64,000 bases of DNA from Actinomycetes bacterium (GTDB lineage Bacteria; Actinomycetota; Coriobacteriia; Anaerosomatales; Anaerosomataceae). The notes beneath the pieces were generated by a model. That model was not told the origin of the DNA and did no database searches. It saw nothing but the letters and a program-made list of their open reading frames with translations. The translations under genes were made by a program, and so were the position numbers. Of this stretch, positions 15,100 to 25,543 are shown piece after piece. The first letter of the stretch is position 1. Each line of letters begins with the position of its first letter. Where the stretch lies: assembly GCA_022839745.1 (NCBI GenBank), contig JALHJB010000011.1, forward strand, positions 47,502 to 111,501, written 5' to 3'.

Positions 15100-16011
15100 T
15101 CATCCCAGCAGCAGCTGCATCACCGGGATCGTCACGATCGCCCCGAGCATCGTCATCAGGATCGCCGAGGCGATGAAGTCGCTGTCGAGCTCGTAGCGCT
15201 GCCCCATGATCACCAGCAGCATCATCGTCGGCACTCCGGCTTCGATCACGGCGACACGGTGGGAATCGGGGTCCTGCAGCAGCAGCGCACCCAGCCCCAG
15301 AGCCAGGAGCGGCAGCACCACGAGCTTCACGAGCGCGACCACCGACGCCGCACCCAGATGCCCCTTGAGCGCACGCGGCTTCAGACTCAACCCCACCGAG
15401 ATCATGATCACCGGTATGACCACATTACCGATGGCGTCTAACCAGGATGTAACCAGATCCGGCAACGCGACCGGCTTCAGCAACAACGCCGCCGCCAGCG
15501 CCAGGAACGGCGGGAAGGTCACGATCTCCCGGAGCGGGTTCACCTTCACCTGTCGCGCACCGTAGCGGGCGGCAACAAGGGAGCCCACGGAGATCACCGC
15601 GGCGGTGTTGCCGAACACGTCGGAGAAGATGGCCCGCACCAGGCCCGCGTCGCCCATGAGCGCCGAGGCCACCGGGTAGCCCATGTAGCCGGTGTTGCCG
15701 AACACGCACGCCATGATGAACGCGCCTGCGGTGGGCCCTTCGAGCTTGAGCAGCCGCGCAAGCGCCCAGCCGATAGCGAGGCCGATGAACGCCACCACCC
15801 AGGCGATGGCCGGCAGCATCGCAAACCGCGCGTCGATGTCCGCGCGGTAGACCGAGCTGAAGATGAGCGCTGGCAGCGCCACGTACATCAGCACGGTGTT
15901 GAGCGGCCGCGCGTCCTCGGCGGACAGCAGCCCGGTGACACGCAGCGCTACGCCGATGGCGACCAGGGCGATCAGACCGCCGATCACGCCGATCAGGCCG
16001 CCGATGTCCAC
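15100..16011 (-). CDS. AEC family transporter (auxin-efflux-carrier type permease)
   Basis: This 303-residue integral membrane protein has about ten helices. Family marks are PLNTVLMYVALPALIFSSV near residue 37 and ACVFGNTGYMGYP near 103, the pseudo-repeat of the fold, and VIPVIMISVGLSL in the second half. The family exports or exchanges organic acids and related anions. The substrate here cannot be read from sequence. Start is GTG at 16011, nine bases after the mtnA stop, with only a weak ribosome site. Its position after the pnp-ahcY-mtnA genes suggests cotranscription but not necessarily a shared pathway. Confidence 0.88.
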   Translation of the reverse strand: MDIGGLIGVIGGLIALVAIGVALRVTGLLSAEDARPLNTVLMYVALPALIFSSVYRADIDARFAMLPAIAWVVAFIGLAIGWALARLLKLEGPTAGAFIMACVFGNTGYMGYPVASALMGDAGLVRAIFSDVFGNTAAVISVGSLVAARYGARQVKVNPLREIVTFPPFLALAAALLLKPVALPDLVTSWLDAIGNVVIPVIMISVGLSLKPRALKGHLGAASVVALVKLVVLPLLALGLGALLLQDPDSHRVAVIEAGVPTMMLLVIMGQRYELDSDFIASAILMTMLGAIVTIPVMQLLLG

Positions 16012-16020
16012 CGCGCTCGC

Positions 16021-17250
<1,230 letters not shown>

Positions 17251-17251
17251 G

Positions 17252-18511
17252 CTAGATCGTGCCCTCCTGCCAGGAGTTCAGGTACGTCTCCTGCTCATCG
17301 GTGAGCGTGTCGATCTTCACGCCCATGCTTGCGAGCTTGAGCTCGGCGATGGCCTGGTCGATCTCCACCGGCACCTCGTACACACCGGGCTCGAGCTCGG
17401 CGGCCTGGTTGACCATGAACTCGGCGCACAGAGCCTGATTTGCGAAGCTCATGTCCATGACGGAGGCCGGATGCCCCTCGGCACACGCCAGGTTCACAAG
17501 GCGGCCGTCGGCGAGCAGGAAGATGCGGCGGCCGTCGGCCATCACGAACTCCTCCACCAGCGGACGGACCTCGCGGGTCGAGACGGCCTTCTCGCGCAGA
17601 TGCGGGATGTTGATCTCAACGTTGAAGTGGCCGGAGTTGGCGATGATGGCGCCGTCTTTCATGGCGTCGAAGGCACCGGAGTCGATGACGTTGATGTCGC
17701 CGGTAACGGTCACCCAGATGTCGGCCTGCGCGGCGGCCTCGACGGCCGGCATCACGCGGTAGCCGTCCATGACGGCCTCGAGCGCCTTGAGCGGGTCGAT
17801 CTCGCACACGATCACGTTGCCGCCGAGGCCATCGGCGCGCATCGCGATTCCGCGACCGCACCAGCCGTAGCCGGACACGACCACCGTGCGGCCGGCGATC
17901 AGGCGGTTGGTAGCGCGCACGATGCCGTCGATGGTGGACTGCCCGGTGCCGTAGCGGTTGTCGAAAAGGTGCTTGGTGTTGGCCTCGTTCACGGCGACGA
18001 TCGGGTACTTGAGCGCACCGTCGTCGGACATCGCCGCCAGGCGGATCACGCCCGTGGTGGTCTCCTCGGTACCGCCGATGATGTGCTCGATGACCTCGGG
18101 ATGCTCGGCGTGGATGCGGCCGACCACATCGGCGCCGTCATCCATCGTGATCTGCGGCTTGTGGTCGATCGCCGCGTCGATGTGTGCGTAGTACGTCTCG
18201 GTGTCCTCGCCCTTGATGGCGTAGGTGCGGATGCCGTAATGCTCCACAAGCGCAGCCGCCACATCGTCTTGCGTGGAGAGCGGGTTGCTGGCGCAGAGCA
18301 CCACATCGGCGCCGCCGGCTTTGAGCGTGCGCATGAGGTTCGCGGTCTCGGTGGTGACATGCAGGCACGCGCTGATGCGAACGCCGTCGAGCGGCTTCTC
18401 GGCCTCGAAACGATCGCGGATGGTGGCCAGCACCGGCATGTCGGCGTCGGCCCACTCGATGCGCGCCTTGCCTGAATCGGCCAGTGCGAGGTCCTTGACG
18501 TGATGATCCAT
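17252..18511 (-). CDS. ahcY: Adenosylhomocysteinase (S-adenosyl-L-homocysteine hydrolase)
   Basis: AhcY splits S-adenosylhomocysteine into adenosine and homocysteine, relieving product inhibition of methyltransferases. This 419-residue cytoplasmic enzyme shows LHVTTETANL, CASNPLSTQDD, the NAD-binding VVVSGYGWCGRG with GNVIVCEIDPLKALEA, and NSGHFNVEI. It ends near the family's NAD-contact tail. The ATG at 18511 with AAAGGA upstream is chosen over an extended frame that has no ribosome site. It lies 49 bp after pnp and 1 bp before mtnA, so the operon handles both by-products of S-adenosylmethionine use. Confidence 0.97.
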   Translation of the reverse strand: MDHHVKDLALADSGKARIEWADADMPVLATIRDRFEAEKPLDGVRISACLHVTTETANLMRTLKAGGADVVLCASNPLSTQDDVAAALVEHYGIRTYAIKGEDTETYYAHIDAAIDHKPQITMDDGADVVGRIHAEHPEVIEHIIGGTEETTTGVIRLAAMSDDGALKYPIVAVNEANTKHLFDNRYGTGQSTIDGIVRATNRLIAGRTVVVSGYGWCGRGIAMRADGLGGNVIVCEIDPLKALEAVMDGYRVMPAVEAAAQADIWVTVTGDINVIDSGAFDAMKDGAIIANSGHFNVEINIPHLREKAVSTREVRPLVEEFVMADGRRIFLLADGRLVNLACAEGHPASVMDMSFANQALCAEFMVNQAAELEPGVYEVPVEIDQAIAELKLASMGVKIDTLTDEQETYLNSWQEGTI

Positions 18512-18560
18512 GGGGAGTCCTTTCGCGATGTGACACGCCGGACGCACCCGGCGGGAATGG

Positions 18561-19379
18561 CTACGACCTGGGTAGTATAGCAAGCATCAAACGCGTGAGA
18601 TCGTCCGCGGCGGCGCGACCCGCTTCGAGTACCTCTTCGTGGCTGAGGCCCACCCCCGCGGCAACGTTCGTGACAAGCGAGAAGCCCAGCACGCGCAGGC
18701 CAAGCGCCCGGGCGGCGATCACCTCGTGGACGGTCGACATGCCCACCACATCCGCCCCGAGCCTACGCAACATCTCGACCTCGGCCGGGGTCTCGTACGC
18801 AGGGCCGAGAAGGCCCGCATAGACGCCCTCCGGCTTGATCGCCACGCCGACTTCGCCTGCAGCGCGCAGGGCGATCCCACGGAGTTCGGGATCGAACGCG
18901 TCGCGCATCGACACGAACGGGGTGCCGCCCTCGGGGCCCGGCCAGCCGATGAGCGGGCTGTCACCGGTGAGGTTCATCTGATCGGAGAGCAGGATGATAT
19001 CGCCGGGCGCGAGCGATTCGTTCACGCCGCCTGCGGCATTGGTGACGACAAGGTCCGCACAACCGGCCGATGCGGCCATGCGTGCCGGCCAGCTCACGTC
19101 GTATGCGGTCAGACACTGGTACTGATGGAACCGGCCGCTGAAGACCATGACCTGGATGCCCGCCAACGTCCCGAACACAAGTGCTCCCGCGTGGCCGGCG
19201 ACCGCATCCACACGGGGTGTCCCCGCAAGCTCGCAATACGGGATGACCTGCGGTGTCTCCACCATCGCCGACAATCCGGCGAAACCGCTGCCGAGCACGA
19301 GTGCGATTCGCGGGCTCACTCCTGATTCGCGCACTCGCGCCACGTCCTGCTCGGGAACCCCGAGGCCGACCGTTGCCAT
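18561..19379 (-). CDS. punA: Purine nucleoside phosphorylase (PNP/MTAP family, class I)
   Basis: This 272-residue cytoplasmic enzyme performs phosphorolysis of purine nucleosides. Motifs are VLGSGFAG (phosphate loop), SGRFHQYQ, VTNAAGGVN, YETPAEVEMLRRLGAD, the VGMSTVHEVI substrate region and VTNVAAG. The Asn in VTN is typical of 6-oxopurine (inosine/guanosine) specificity rather than methylthioadenosine. Next to ahcY and mtnA it could still serve MTA or methylthioinosine. The start is the ATG at 19379 with GGAGGGAG upstream. First gene of the salvage operon. Confidence 0.93.
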   Translation of the reverse strand: MATVGLGVPEQDVARVRESGVSPRIALVLGSGFAGLSAMVETPQVIPYCELAGTPRVDAVAGHAGALVFGTLAGIQVMVFSGRFHQYQCLTAYDVSWPARMAASAGCADLVVTNAAGGVNESLAPGDIILLSDQMNLTGDSPLIGWPGPEGGTPFVSMRDAFDPELRGIALRAAGEVGVAIKPEGVYAGLLGPAYETPAEVEMLRRLGADVVGMSTVHEVIAARALGLRVLGFSLVTNVAAGVGLSHEEVLEAGRAAADDLTRLMLAILPRS

Positions 19380-19445
19380 CGCGGACTCCCTCCGACACCG
19401 ACTACACGCCACGAGAGTAACACCCCGAGCTGATGCGTAGCTCTG

Positions 19446-21668
19446 CTAGTACATCATCACCATATCGAGAGCGGTCAGACCCGCTGCGGAGATCGCCACC
19501 TCACCGCCGAAAAGCCACAGCTTATCGACGGTGTCGCGATGGGCCACAAGGAAAGCCTCCGTGTTCGCGGGGCACGCATCGGTCTGTGTGAGCAGCAACG
19601 GCCGGGCCTGAGCGCCGGCGAGCGTGCCGCCGGTCAGTGCGTCTGCGTAAGAAATGCCGGTGGCCAAGTACAGCGCGTCGGCAACGAAACCTTCCTGGCT
19701 GAGGCATCGCTCGGCAAGCCGAGCGGCCGTCTCGTAGCGGTCGTGACCACCGTCTCGCTCAACGCGACTCCCGCTGGCCTGCGCTGCTGCAGCCTCCACC
19801 GCCGAAGAGAGCACGGCCGTGCCGCCGACGAGTACTGTGGTGCCTGGCTTCTGCGCTGCGAGGAACTCGGCGGCGTTCCCGTCGAGCGAGTCCTTCTGCG
19901 TGAGCAGGATCGGGTAGGCCTTTGCATGGGCGAGGGCTGAGGCGGCGGCCGCATCGGCCCAGCCGGTGCTGCTCGCGACGATGGCCTTGTCGGCTCCGCC
20001 GAGCGATACAACGATGTCGGCCGCTCTGCGCGCGGTCTGGTAGCGATTCAAGCCCTGGACGCGCGTGACCGTGGCGCCGGGAAGCGCTGCCTTCACGGCC
20101 TCCTCCACCGGCATGGTCACGGCTGCCGTACCGCCCATTATGTAGACGGTGACCGGGGCGAGCCTCACGAGCTCGTTGCGCGTGGCATCGGGAAGCGCAC
20201 CGGACGCCGTGAGCAACAGCGCGCCATCGGCGGCTCCAGCAAGCGCCGAGCCCGTGAGCGCATCGGCGTAGTCCTCCCCGCTCGCGAGCACCACCGCAGG
20301 CGCCGTAGACGGGAACGCGCTGGCTGAGACCCTGACCGCGGTGTCGTACCGGGTGTTCCCGTAGATACGCTCCATCGGGAAGCCGGTGAGGTAGAACCGG
20401 GTGGACCGGAGGCCGAGCCTGGAGCGGACCGTGTCGCCGGTGACGCGAACCTGTGCCCCGTTGGCAAACGTGAAGGTCACATACCTCGCATGGCCGCTCG
20501 CCACATGCTCCACCGATATCCCGGTCACGAAGACCGAGGCTGTGGGCACGCCCGAGATACCCTGCAGCTTCGCCGAGAGCTCGAGCCCGGTGTAGGTCTT
20601 CTCTTGGCCCGGCGGCCACGGGGAGTAGGGCGGGCTCGCAAGATGCTCGTAGGGGTCAGGTACGCCACGGAGCTCTGGATAGTCGGCCGCCTTTGCGGCC
20701 AGATCACCATCCTCTGGCACCCAGACATCTTCCACGTTGGCGGTATGTCCCCCCGATTGGGAGTAGAAGTATGTGCAGACCACCCGTGAACCGTACTTGA
20801 CGACCTGGTCAACCGTGTCATTCACAGCCGTGTTGGTTGTCGCCGCCTCGCCTACCCATACACCTGTTGAGTTGAACGCGCCGAACCCCTGGTAGGCTTG
20901 GCTGGATGTTGTGCAGTAGAGCTCGGCACTGCTTACGTACGCGTACGAACGAGCAACAACGGCTTGCGCCTTCAGGGCCTGTGGATGCCAGCCGGACGGG
21001 CTCTCCCGGGGCACGACCCCGTAGAGATACCACTCCATCGGAAGCACATTCAGCAGCTTGATCTTGCCACCCGAAGCGGCGAGCGTGAGCGTGCCGCGGT
21101 ACTTGCCATTGACCAACCCATAGATGCCAGTCCCCTCAGCAACCTGTAGCAGCTCGGGGTTGCCTCCCGTCGGTCTGACCGTGACCGTTCCCGTGAACGT
21201 CTGACTCGTGCCCGGGCCTGTGGCCGTGATGCTCGAGCCACTTGCGGTGAATGTGTAGGTGCCAGGCGACTTAGCCGTGTCGTTTATGGCGAGCGCGGCT
21301 CCAGCCTGACCCGGCCGGATGCTCCACGATGCACGCGTATAGCCAGCGTTATAGCTACTACTCTCAGAATTGTAGTTGGCCGTACGATCGAGATTGACCT
21401 TGATCGTCTTTGCTGGCGCAGTAGCGATGGTGACGCCCGAGTAGTAGTGTCCGATGATCCAATGGTAGTCCTTGCCGGCAAGCGCCGATCCCTGCGCGCC
21501 GTACTGACTCAACCCGATGCCATGACCCCAGCCGGACCCGCGGAAGGTGAAGGACGGAATCGCCTGAACGGACATGGCCCCGGATGCGGGCACGACAGGC
21601 ATGAAGGTGAAAACCACGGCGAGCACCGCGAGCGCGGCTGCAATCCGGGTGAGGGGGCTACGATGCAT
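19446..21668 (-). CDS. Secreted SpoIID-domain protein with three CWB2 cell-wall-binding repeats
   Basis: After a signal peptide (residues 1-~32), residues ~40-400 form a SpoIID-type domain: GWGHGIGLSQYGA, then LPMEWYLYGVVPRESPSGW with the catalytic-type Glu, ALKAQAVVARSYA, and YFYSQSGGHTANVEDVW. SpoIID proteins are lytic transglycosylases acting on denuded glycan strands. Residues ~435-740 are three CWB2 repeats (RIYGNTRYDTAV, RVQGLNRYQTAR, ERDGGHDRYETA starts), which anchor proteins to secondary wall polymers. The ATG at 21668 has GGAGG upstream. Outside sporulators such fusions are thought to remodel the wall. Confidence 0.92.
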   Translation of the reverse strand: MHRSPLTRIAAALAVLAVVFTFMPVVPASGAMSVQAIPSFTFRGSGWGHGIGLSQYGAQGSALAGKDYHWIIGHYYSGVTIATAPAKTIKVNLDRTANYNSESSSYNAGYTRASWSIRPGQAGAALAINDTAKSPGTYTFTASGSSITATGPGTSQTFTGTVTVRPTGGNPELLQVAEGTGIYGLVNGKYRGTLTLAASGGKIKLLNVLPMEWYLYGVVPRESPSGWHPQALKAQAVVARSYAYVSSAELYCTTSSQAYQGFGAFNSTGVWVGEAATTNTAVNDTVDQVVKYGSRVVCTYFYSQSGGHTANVEDVWVPEDGDLAAKAADYPELRGVPDPYEHLASPPYSPWPPGQEKTYTGLELSAKLQGISGVPTASVFVTGISVEHVASGHARYVTFTFANGAQVRVTGDTVRSRLGLRSTRFYLTGFPMERIYGNTRYDTAVRVSASAFPSTAPAVVLASGEDYADALTGSALAGAADGALLLTASGALPDATRNELVRLAPVTVYIMGGTAAVTMPVEEAVKAALPGATVTRVQGLNRYQTARRAADIVVSLGGADKAIVASSTGWADAAAASALAHAKAYPILLTQKDSLDGNAAEFLAAQKPGTTVLVGGTAVLSSAVEAAAAQASGSRVERDGGHDRYETAARLAERCLSQEGFVADALYLATGISYADALTGGTLAGAQARPLLLTQTDACPANTEAFLVAHRDTVDKLWLFGGEVAISAAGLTALDMVMMY

Positions 21669-21821
21669 GGGAGATTCCTCCACACTGCGTGGTTCGGGGG
21701 CTCATCCGGCATCACTATAGCATCGCGCCACACGTGATACCGGCGCACAGGGCACCTGTGGTCGAGCCGTCATAGAGTCAGACAGCCAAATCATCCATGT
21801 CTCAGAACCACCCGGGGGCGC

Positions 21822-24323
21822 TCAGTTCTCGTACTGCCGCTCCTGGAGCGTTGCGGCCACTTCCTGCACCACCGCGGGTGACATCGCCTTCTCCCCTCCA
21901 GCGATATACGTATGCATGACGCGATAGGCGTACGTATCCAGGAAGTACGCGGTCGACGGGGTGAGCGTGGCCCCCTGCGTGAGCACCACCGGTCCCCGAA
22001 CGCGGGCCGCATAGGCACCACCCGCCAGGGCATCGGCGTACTGCTCACCGGTGGCCACCACGAACCGCCGCATGCTGAGCGATGGAGGCAAGTCGGCGAG
22101 GGCGTCTCCCTGCAGTCCGATGGTTGCCAGCTTTGCCGCTGTCTCGTAACGGTCGCCACCCGCCACACGCACCGCTCCGGGGAGCTGCCCATCAACCAGC
22201 CCCGAAACGGCCGCGGGGCCTCCCGCTATCACTGTCGTCGTGATGGTTGGCTGAGCGCGGATGTAATCACGAGTCACCGACGGCAACGCGCTCGAGTTCG
22301 CGAACAACAACGGCGCACCCTGTGTGGCCGCGAGCGGACCAGCCGAGAGGGCGTCGGCAAACGTCTCGCCCGATACAACGTACGCATGCGTCGGGTAGCC
22401 GCCTCGCTTCTTCTGGACCTCCGTGGCAACCTTCACCGCCGTCTCATAGCGATTGGTCCCCGCAATGCGCCTGGACGGGAAGCCCATGCTCCGAACCTGG
22501 GCATCCACCGCTGAAGTCACGGCCTCGCTCCCGCCGATGATCAACACCTGGGGTGCCGGCTTACGCGTGCCCCTCAGTCGCCTGAGCTCCGCCTCCACCG
22601 CGGGTGGCAGCCCCTGCGACGACGCAAGCAAGAGCGGCGCGGAGTACGCCTGGGCAAGCGTCGAGGCGGTCAGGGCATCGGGGAACGCTTCACCCGAGGC
22701 GACAACGACAGCGTCCGAGCCCAGCGGGAATCCATGCTGCGAGATGCTGACCGCCGTCTCATATCTGGAGTCGCCAGCCAGACGCTTGATGTTGGGGAAG
22801 AACTCCTTCCCAACCGTTGTGCCGTCTCCATTTCGCAGGTAGATTCCGTGAACGAAGTTGCCCGCATCGTTGTTCCACTCCGCATAGAGCAGTCGTGGCC
22901 CCAGCGGTTCGGCCTCGTGACCGAGGACGATCTGTGGATTGTTGAAGACTATGCCTCGGCCCACATCGGATCGGGCGATCGTGTGTTCCTTGGTCCAGCC
23001 GTGCCCGCTCCTCGCGTGCCACCACTCGATGTCTCCACCGCGAGCGGAATACGGATCGTAGTTGGCTCCGTCGCCAACCCCGGCCGCCAGAAACGCATCA
23101 ACGTCTCCGTGGCTGTCGAATTCCAGCGTCCCCGCATCGAAGAACTGATCGGTAGCGGCGAGCGGCTCTGTGACCCACGCTTCGGCCCCCTCGTCGAACC
23201 TCGCGAAACGCCATTCGTACGGACCGAATCCGCGTCGGTCTTGGGCCTCCAGATAGAGCAGCCCCGCGCCGCCCGAGACTGGATCCTCAGCGCACGTCGC
23301 CTGATTGTGGAACGGCCCCGTGATGGGAGCGAACGGTGCGACAGTGCTGTTTGTGGCGGGAACCTCGAGTTCATGGAGTTCGACTCCCGCGGTTCCGCTT
23401 GTCTCGTACGCGGATGACGGGTCTGACGGCACTGGCGGTACGCCGGATGATGAATCCAGCGATCGTCCACTCGGACCACGCCACACCCCGCCGGCGCCGT
23501 CGCGATACATGTAGAAGATGCCGCTGCGATCGAATGCCGAGGACCCCGCGAACTGCGCCTGGACCGAAGCCACGGCGTGGATCCGACCATCGGCGCCGGG
23601 CTCGAAGTGCGCATACCACTGGATGGCCGAGACATCGTCTCGGTCCGGGCCGATGGCCGCGCTGATCGCCGGGGTCGCTTCTACCGACCAGCTCTCTCCG
23701 CCGTCATCGGACCGGGCCTGAAGCCAGCTGCCCTTGGATACCGAGCTGATCGCCGAGGAGTCGGACCGGAAGTAGACATACGCGGTTCCGTCCCCGGACT
23801 GAACGACCTGCGGGTACGTGACAGCCAGCGCCAGGCCCGGGTTCTCGATGACACGCGTCGACCAGTTGCTCACAGACCAGGCACCATCTCGCCCGATATC
23901 GTCGATGCGCGCCCGTGCCTGTTTCATCTGAGTTCCGTGCGCCCCGAAGAACACGTTCACGATACGGCGGTCTCGATCGATCAGCAGCGATGGGCCCCCG
24001 TGCGTATCGTCGGGATTCCAGGTACCCGTCAGCGGGTTCTCCCCTACCTTGTAGGGCCCCCTGGGTGCGTCCTCACCGTCTTCGAACACCACGAGATACG
24101 GATCGAGGTCGGCGCCCTGAAAGGCCACGTATACGGCATTCTCGAACCGAACAGCCTGGGGGTGGATCGCCATATCCTCATAGAGAGCCTGCCCGGACAC
24201 GTCGCCCTCGAAGAAGTCCGCGACCCACGCCATCGCTGACTCGGCGCCCGGCCCGACAAGGAGCCCCAGACACAGGACAGAAGCAACGATCAGGCGCCGC
24301 ACCCTTCTCAGGTGTACATTCAC
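21822..24323 (-). CDS. Secreted BNR/sialidase-like protein with three CWB2 repeats
   Basis: This exported protein of 833 residues has a signal peptide (1-~32), then ~480 residues of repeated beta blades (YVAFQGADLDPYLVVFEDG, THGGPSLLIDRDRRIVNVFFG, SDDGGESWSVEA). The last of these is an Asp-box, as in BNR propellers. Residues ~515-833 are three CWB2 repeats, each with an R-[YE]-T-A start (RLAGDSRYETAV, RIAGTNRYETAV, RVAGGDRYETAA). Enzymatic activity is not evident; the propeller may bind glycan. Start chosen is GTG at 24323 with GGGGAG just upstream; a TTG at 24335 is the alternative. It lies immediately before the glycan cluster. Confidence 0.85.
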   Translation of the reverse strand: MNVHLRRVRRLIVASVLCLGLLVGPGAESAMAWVADFFEGDVSGQALYEDMAIHPQAVRFENAVYVAFQGADLDPYLVVFEDGEDAPRGPYKVGENPLTGTWNPDDTHGGPSLLIDRDRRIVNVFFGAHGTQMKQARARIDDIGRDGAWSVSNWSTRVIENPGLALAVTYPQVVQSGDGTAYVYFRSDSSAISSVSKGSWLQARSDDGGESWSVEATPAISAAIGPDRDDVSAIQWYAHFEPGADGRIHAVASVQAQFAGSSAFDRSGIFYMYRDGAGGVWRGPSGRSLDSSSGVPPVPSDPSSAYETSGTAGVELHELEVPATNSTVAPFAPITGPFHNQATCAEDPVSGGAGLLYLEAQDRRGFGPYEWRFARFDEGAEAWVTEPLAATDQFFDAGTLEFDSHGDVDAFLAAGVGDGANYDPYSARGGDIEWWHARSGHGWTKEHTIARSDVGRGIVFNNPQIVLGHEAEPLGPRLLYAEWNNDAGNFVHGIYLRNGDGTTVGKEFFPNIKRLAGDSRYETAVSISQHGFPLGSDAVVVASGEAFPDALTASTLAQAYSAPLLLASSQGLPPAVEAELRRLRGTRKPAPQVLIIGGSEAVTSAVDAQVRSMGFPSRRIAGTNRYETAVKVATEVQKKRGGYPTHAYVVSGETFADALSAGPLAATQGAPLLFANSSALPSVTRDYIRAQPTITTTVIAGGPAAVSGLVDGQLPGAVRVAGGDRYETAAKLATIGLQGDALADLPPSLSMRRFVVATGEQYADALAGGAYAARVRGPVVLTQGATLTPSTAYFLDTYAYRVMHTYIAGGEKAMSPAVVQEVAATLQERQYEN

Positions 24324-24397
24324 CAGACTCCCCAATCACTCGCCGCACCAGAAATCGTCATCCTACCATAAGCCGTCTCGTTGACGAGACCGGCCGA

Positions 24398-25543
24398 TCA
24401 GCCCGCGAGTCCCGGATACCTGGCGCACAAGTGTGCGGCGGTCGCCTGCCAGTTCAGTCCCGACTCGACGAGCTCCCGACCCCGCTCCCCGAAAGCGCGC
24501 CGCTCCTGGGGATGATCGCGCAGCCACACGAGCGCTTCGCTGACGCTGGCCGGATCGTCGCCCTGAACCGCCAGGCCTACTCCCTGTTCTTGCACCCAGC
24601 TGCCGATCCACGTACCCGCACTCACAAGCACCGGCTTAGCGCACGCCATCGCCTCGAACACCTTCCCGGGCGTGCATACCCGGGCGTTGCCGATCACAGC
24701 GTCGTACGCCGCGTGCACAACATCGGTACATGCATAGAACGCGGGGATGGCCTCGTATGGTACCGGGCCCGACGACACGACCCGCTCACGCTCACGTGCG
24801 ATCATGTCCACGGCCGCTGCATCTGGTCCTCCACCGATCAGATTCGCCATCATATCGGGGTGCGGCTGGATGGCATCCGCCAGCGCCTGAAGCGTGCGCG
24901 GATAGCGCTTCTGGCCGATGAATGTGACCGTGAACGGTCGATCGTCCGTGTCGCAGGCCATCGGCCGGAACAGGTCCGCGTCCGGAACATTTGGCACGAA
25001 GAGCAGCCTGTCACCAGCGCCCATCGACCTGTAGTGAGGCAAGACTCCCTCATTCGCCACGATGACGAGAGTGGCAGACGCGATGGCCCTGCGCTCCAGA
25101 GCATCCACCGCGCTCCGTGCGAGCACTCCCGTGACGCCACGTTGCGGAATCATCCGGCTCACGCGATAGAGCTCATGGAAGTCTACGACCAGCTTTGGGC
25201 TCCCGCCACGCCCGCGAAGCGTACGCACCGCGCGTAGCCCGGGCACGATGGTGTCGGTATCGTGGGCATGGACCACATCGGGGCTCAGGGAGACCACGCT
25301 TGCAGCCGCACTGCGCCAGAAGCCCCTGAACCGGAGGATCGATCGCAGTCCTCCCCCGTATCGGGCACGCGGGCCGATCCGATGGATCGCGAACCCTGAG
25401 CGGTCCTCACGCTCCGTCGCTCGGCCCGTGCGATCCCACGCGACGATGGTGACCTCGTGACCGGCGGCGGCGAGCGCGGCGGCTTCCTTCTCCACGCGAG
25501 GATCGGGGTCGACCGCGTTGCTCACTATCATCGCGACCCTCAT
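24398..25543 (-). CDS. GT4 glycosyltransferase
   Basis: This 381-residue GT-B fold enzyme has an N-terminal Rossmann start MRVAMIVSNAVDPDPRVEKEA and donor-site region CTPGKVFEAMACAKPVLV with the EX7E-type acidic pair. It should transfer a sugar from a nucleotide donor on the cytoplasmic face during surface-glycan assembly; neither sugar nor linkage can be read. The ATG overlaps the stop of the upstream GT by 4 bp (ATGA), so the two are coupled. Confidence 0.9.
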   Translation of the reverse strand: MRVAMIVSNAVDPDPRVEKEAAALAAAGHEVTIVAWDRTGRATEREDRSGFAIHRIGPRARYGGGLRSILRFRGFWRSAAASVVSLSPDVVHAHDTDTIVPGLRAVRTLRGRGGSPKLVVDFHELYRVSRMIPQRGVTGVLARSAVDALERRAIASATLVIVANEGVLPHYRSMGAGDRLLFVPNVPDADLFRPMACDTDDRPFTVTFIGQKRYPRTLQALADAIQPHPDMMANLIGGGPDAAAVDMIARERERVVSSGPVPYEAIPAFYACTDVVHAAYDAVIGNARVCTPGKVFEAMACAKPVLVSAGTWIGSWVQEQGVGLAVQGDDPASVSEALVWLRDHPQERRAFGERGRELVESGLNWQATAAHLCARYPGLAG

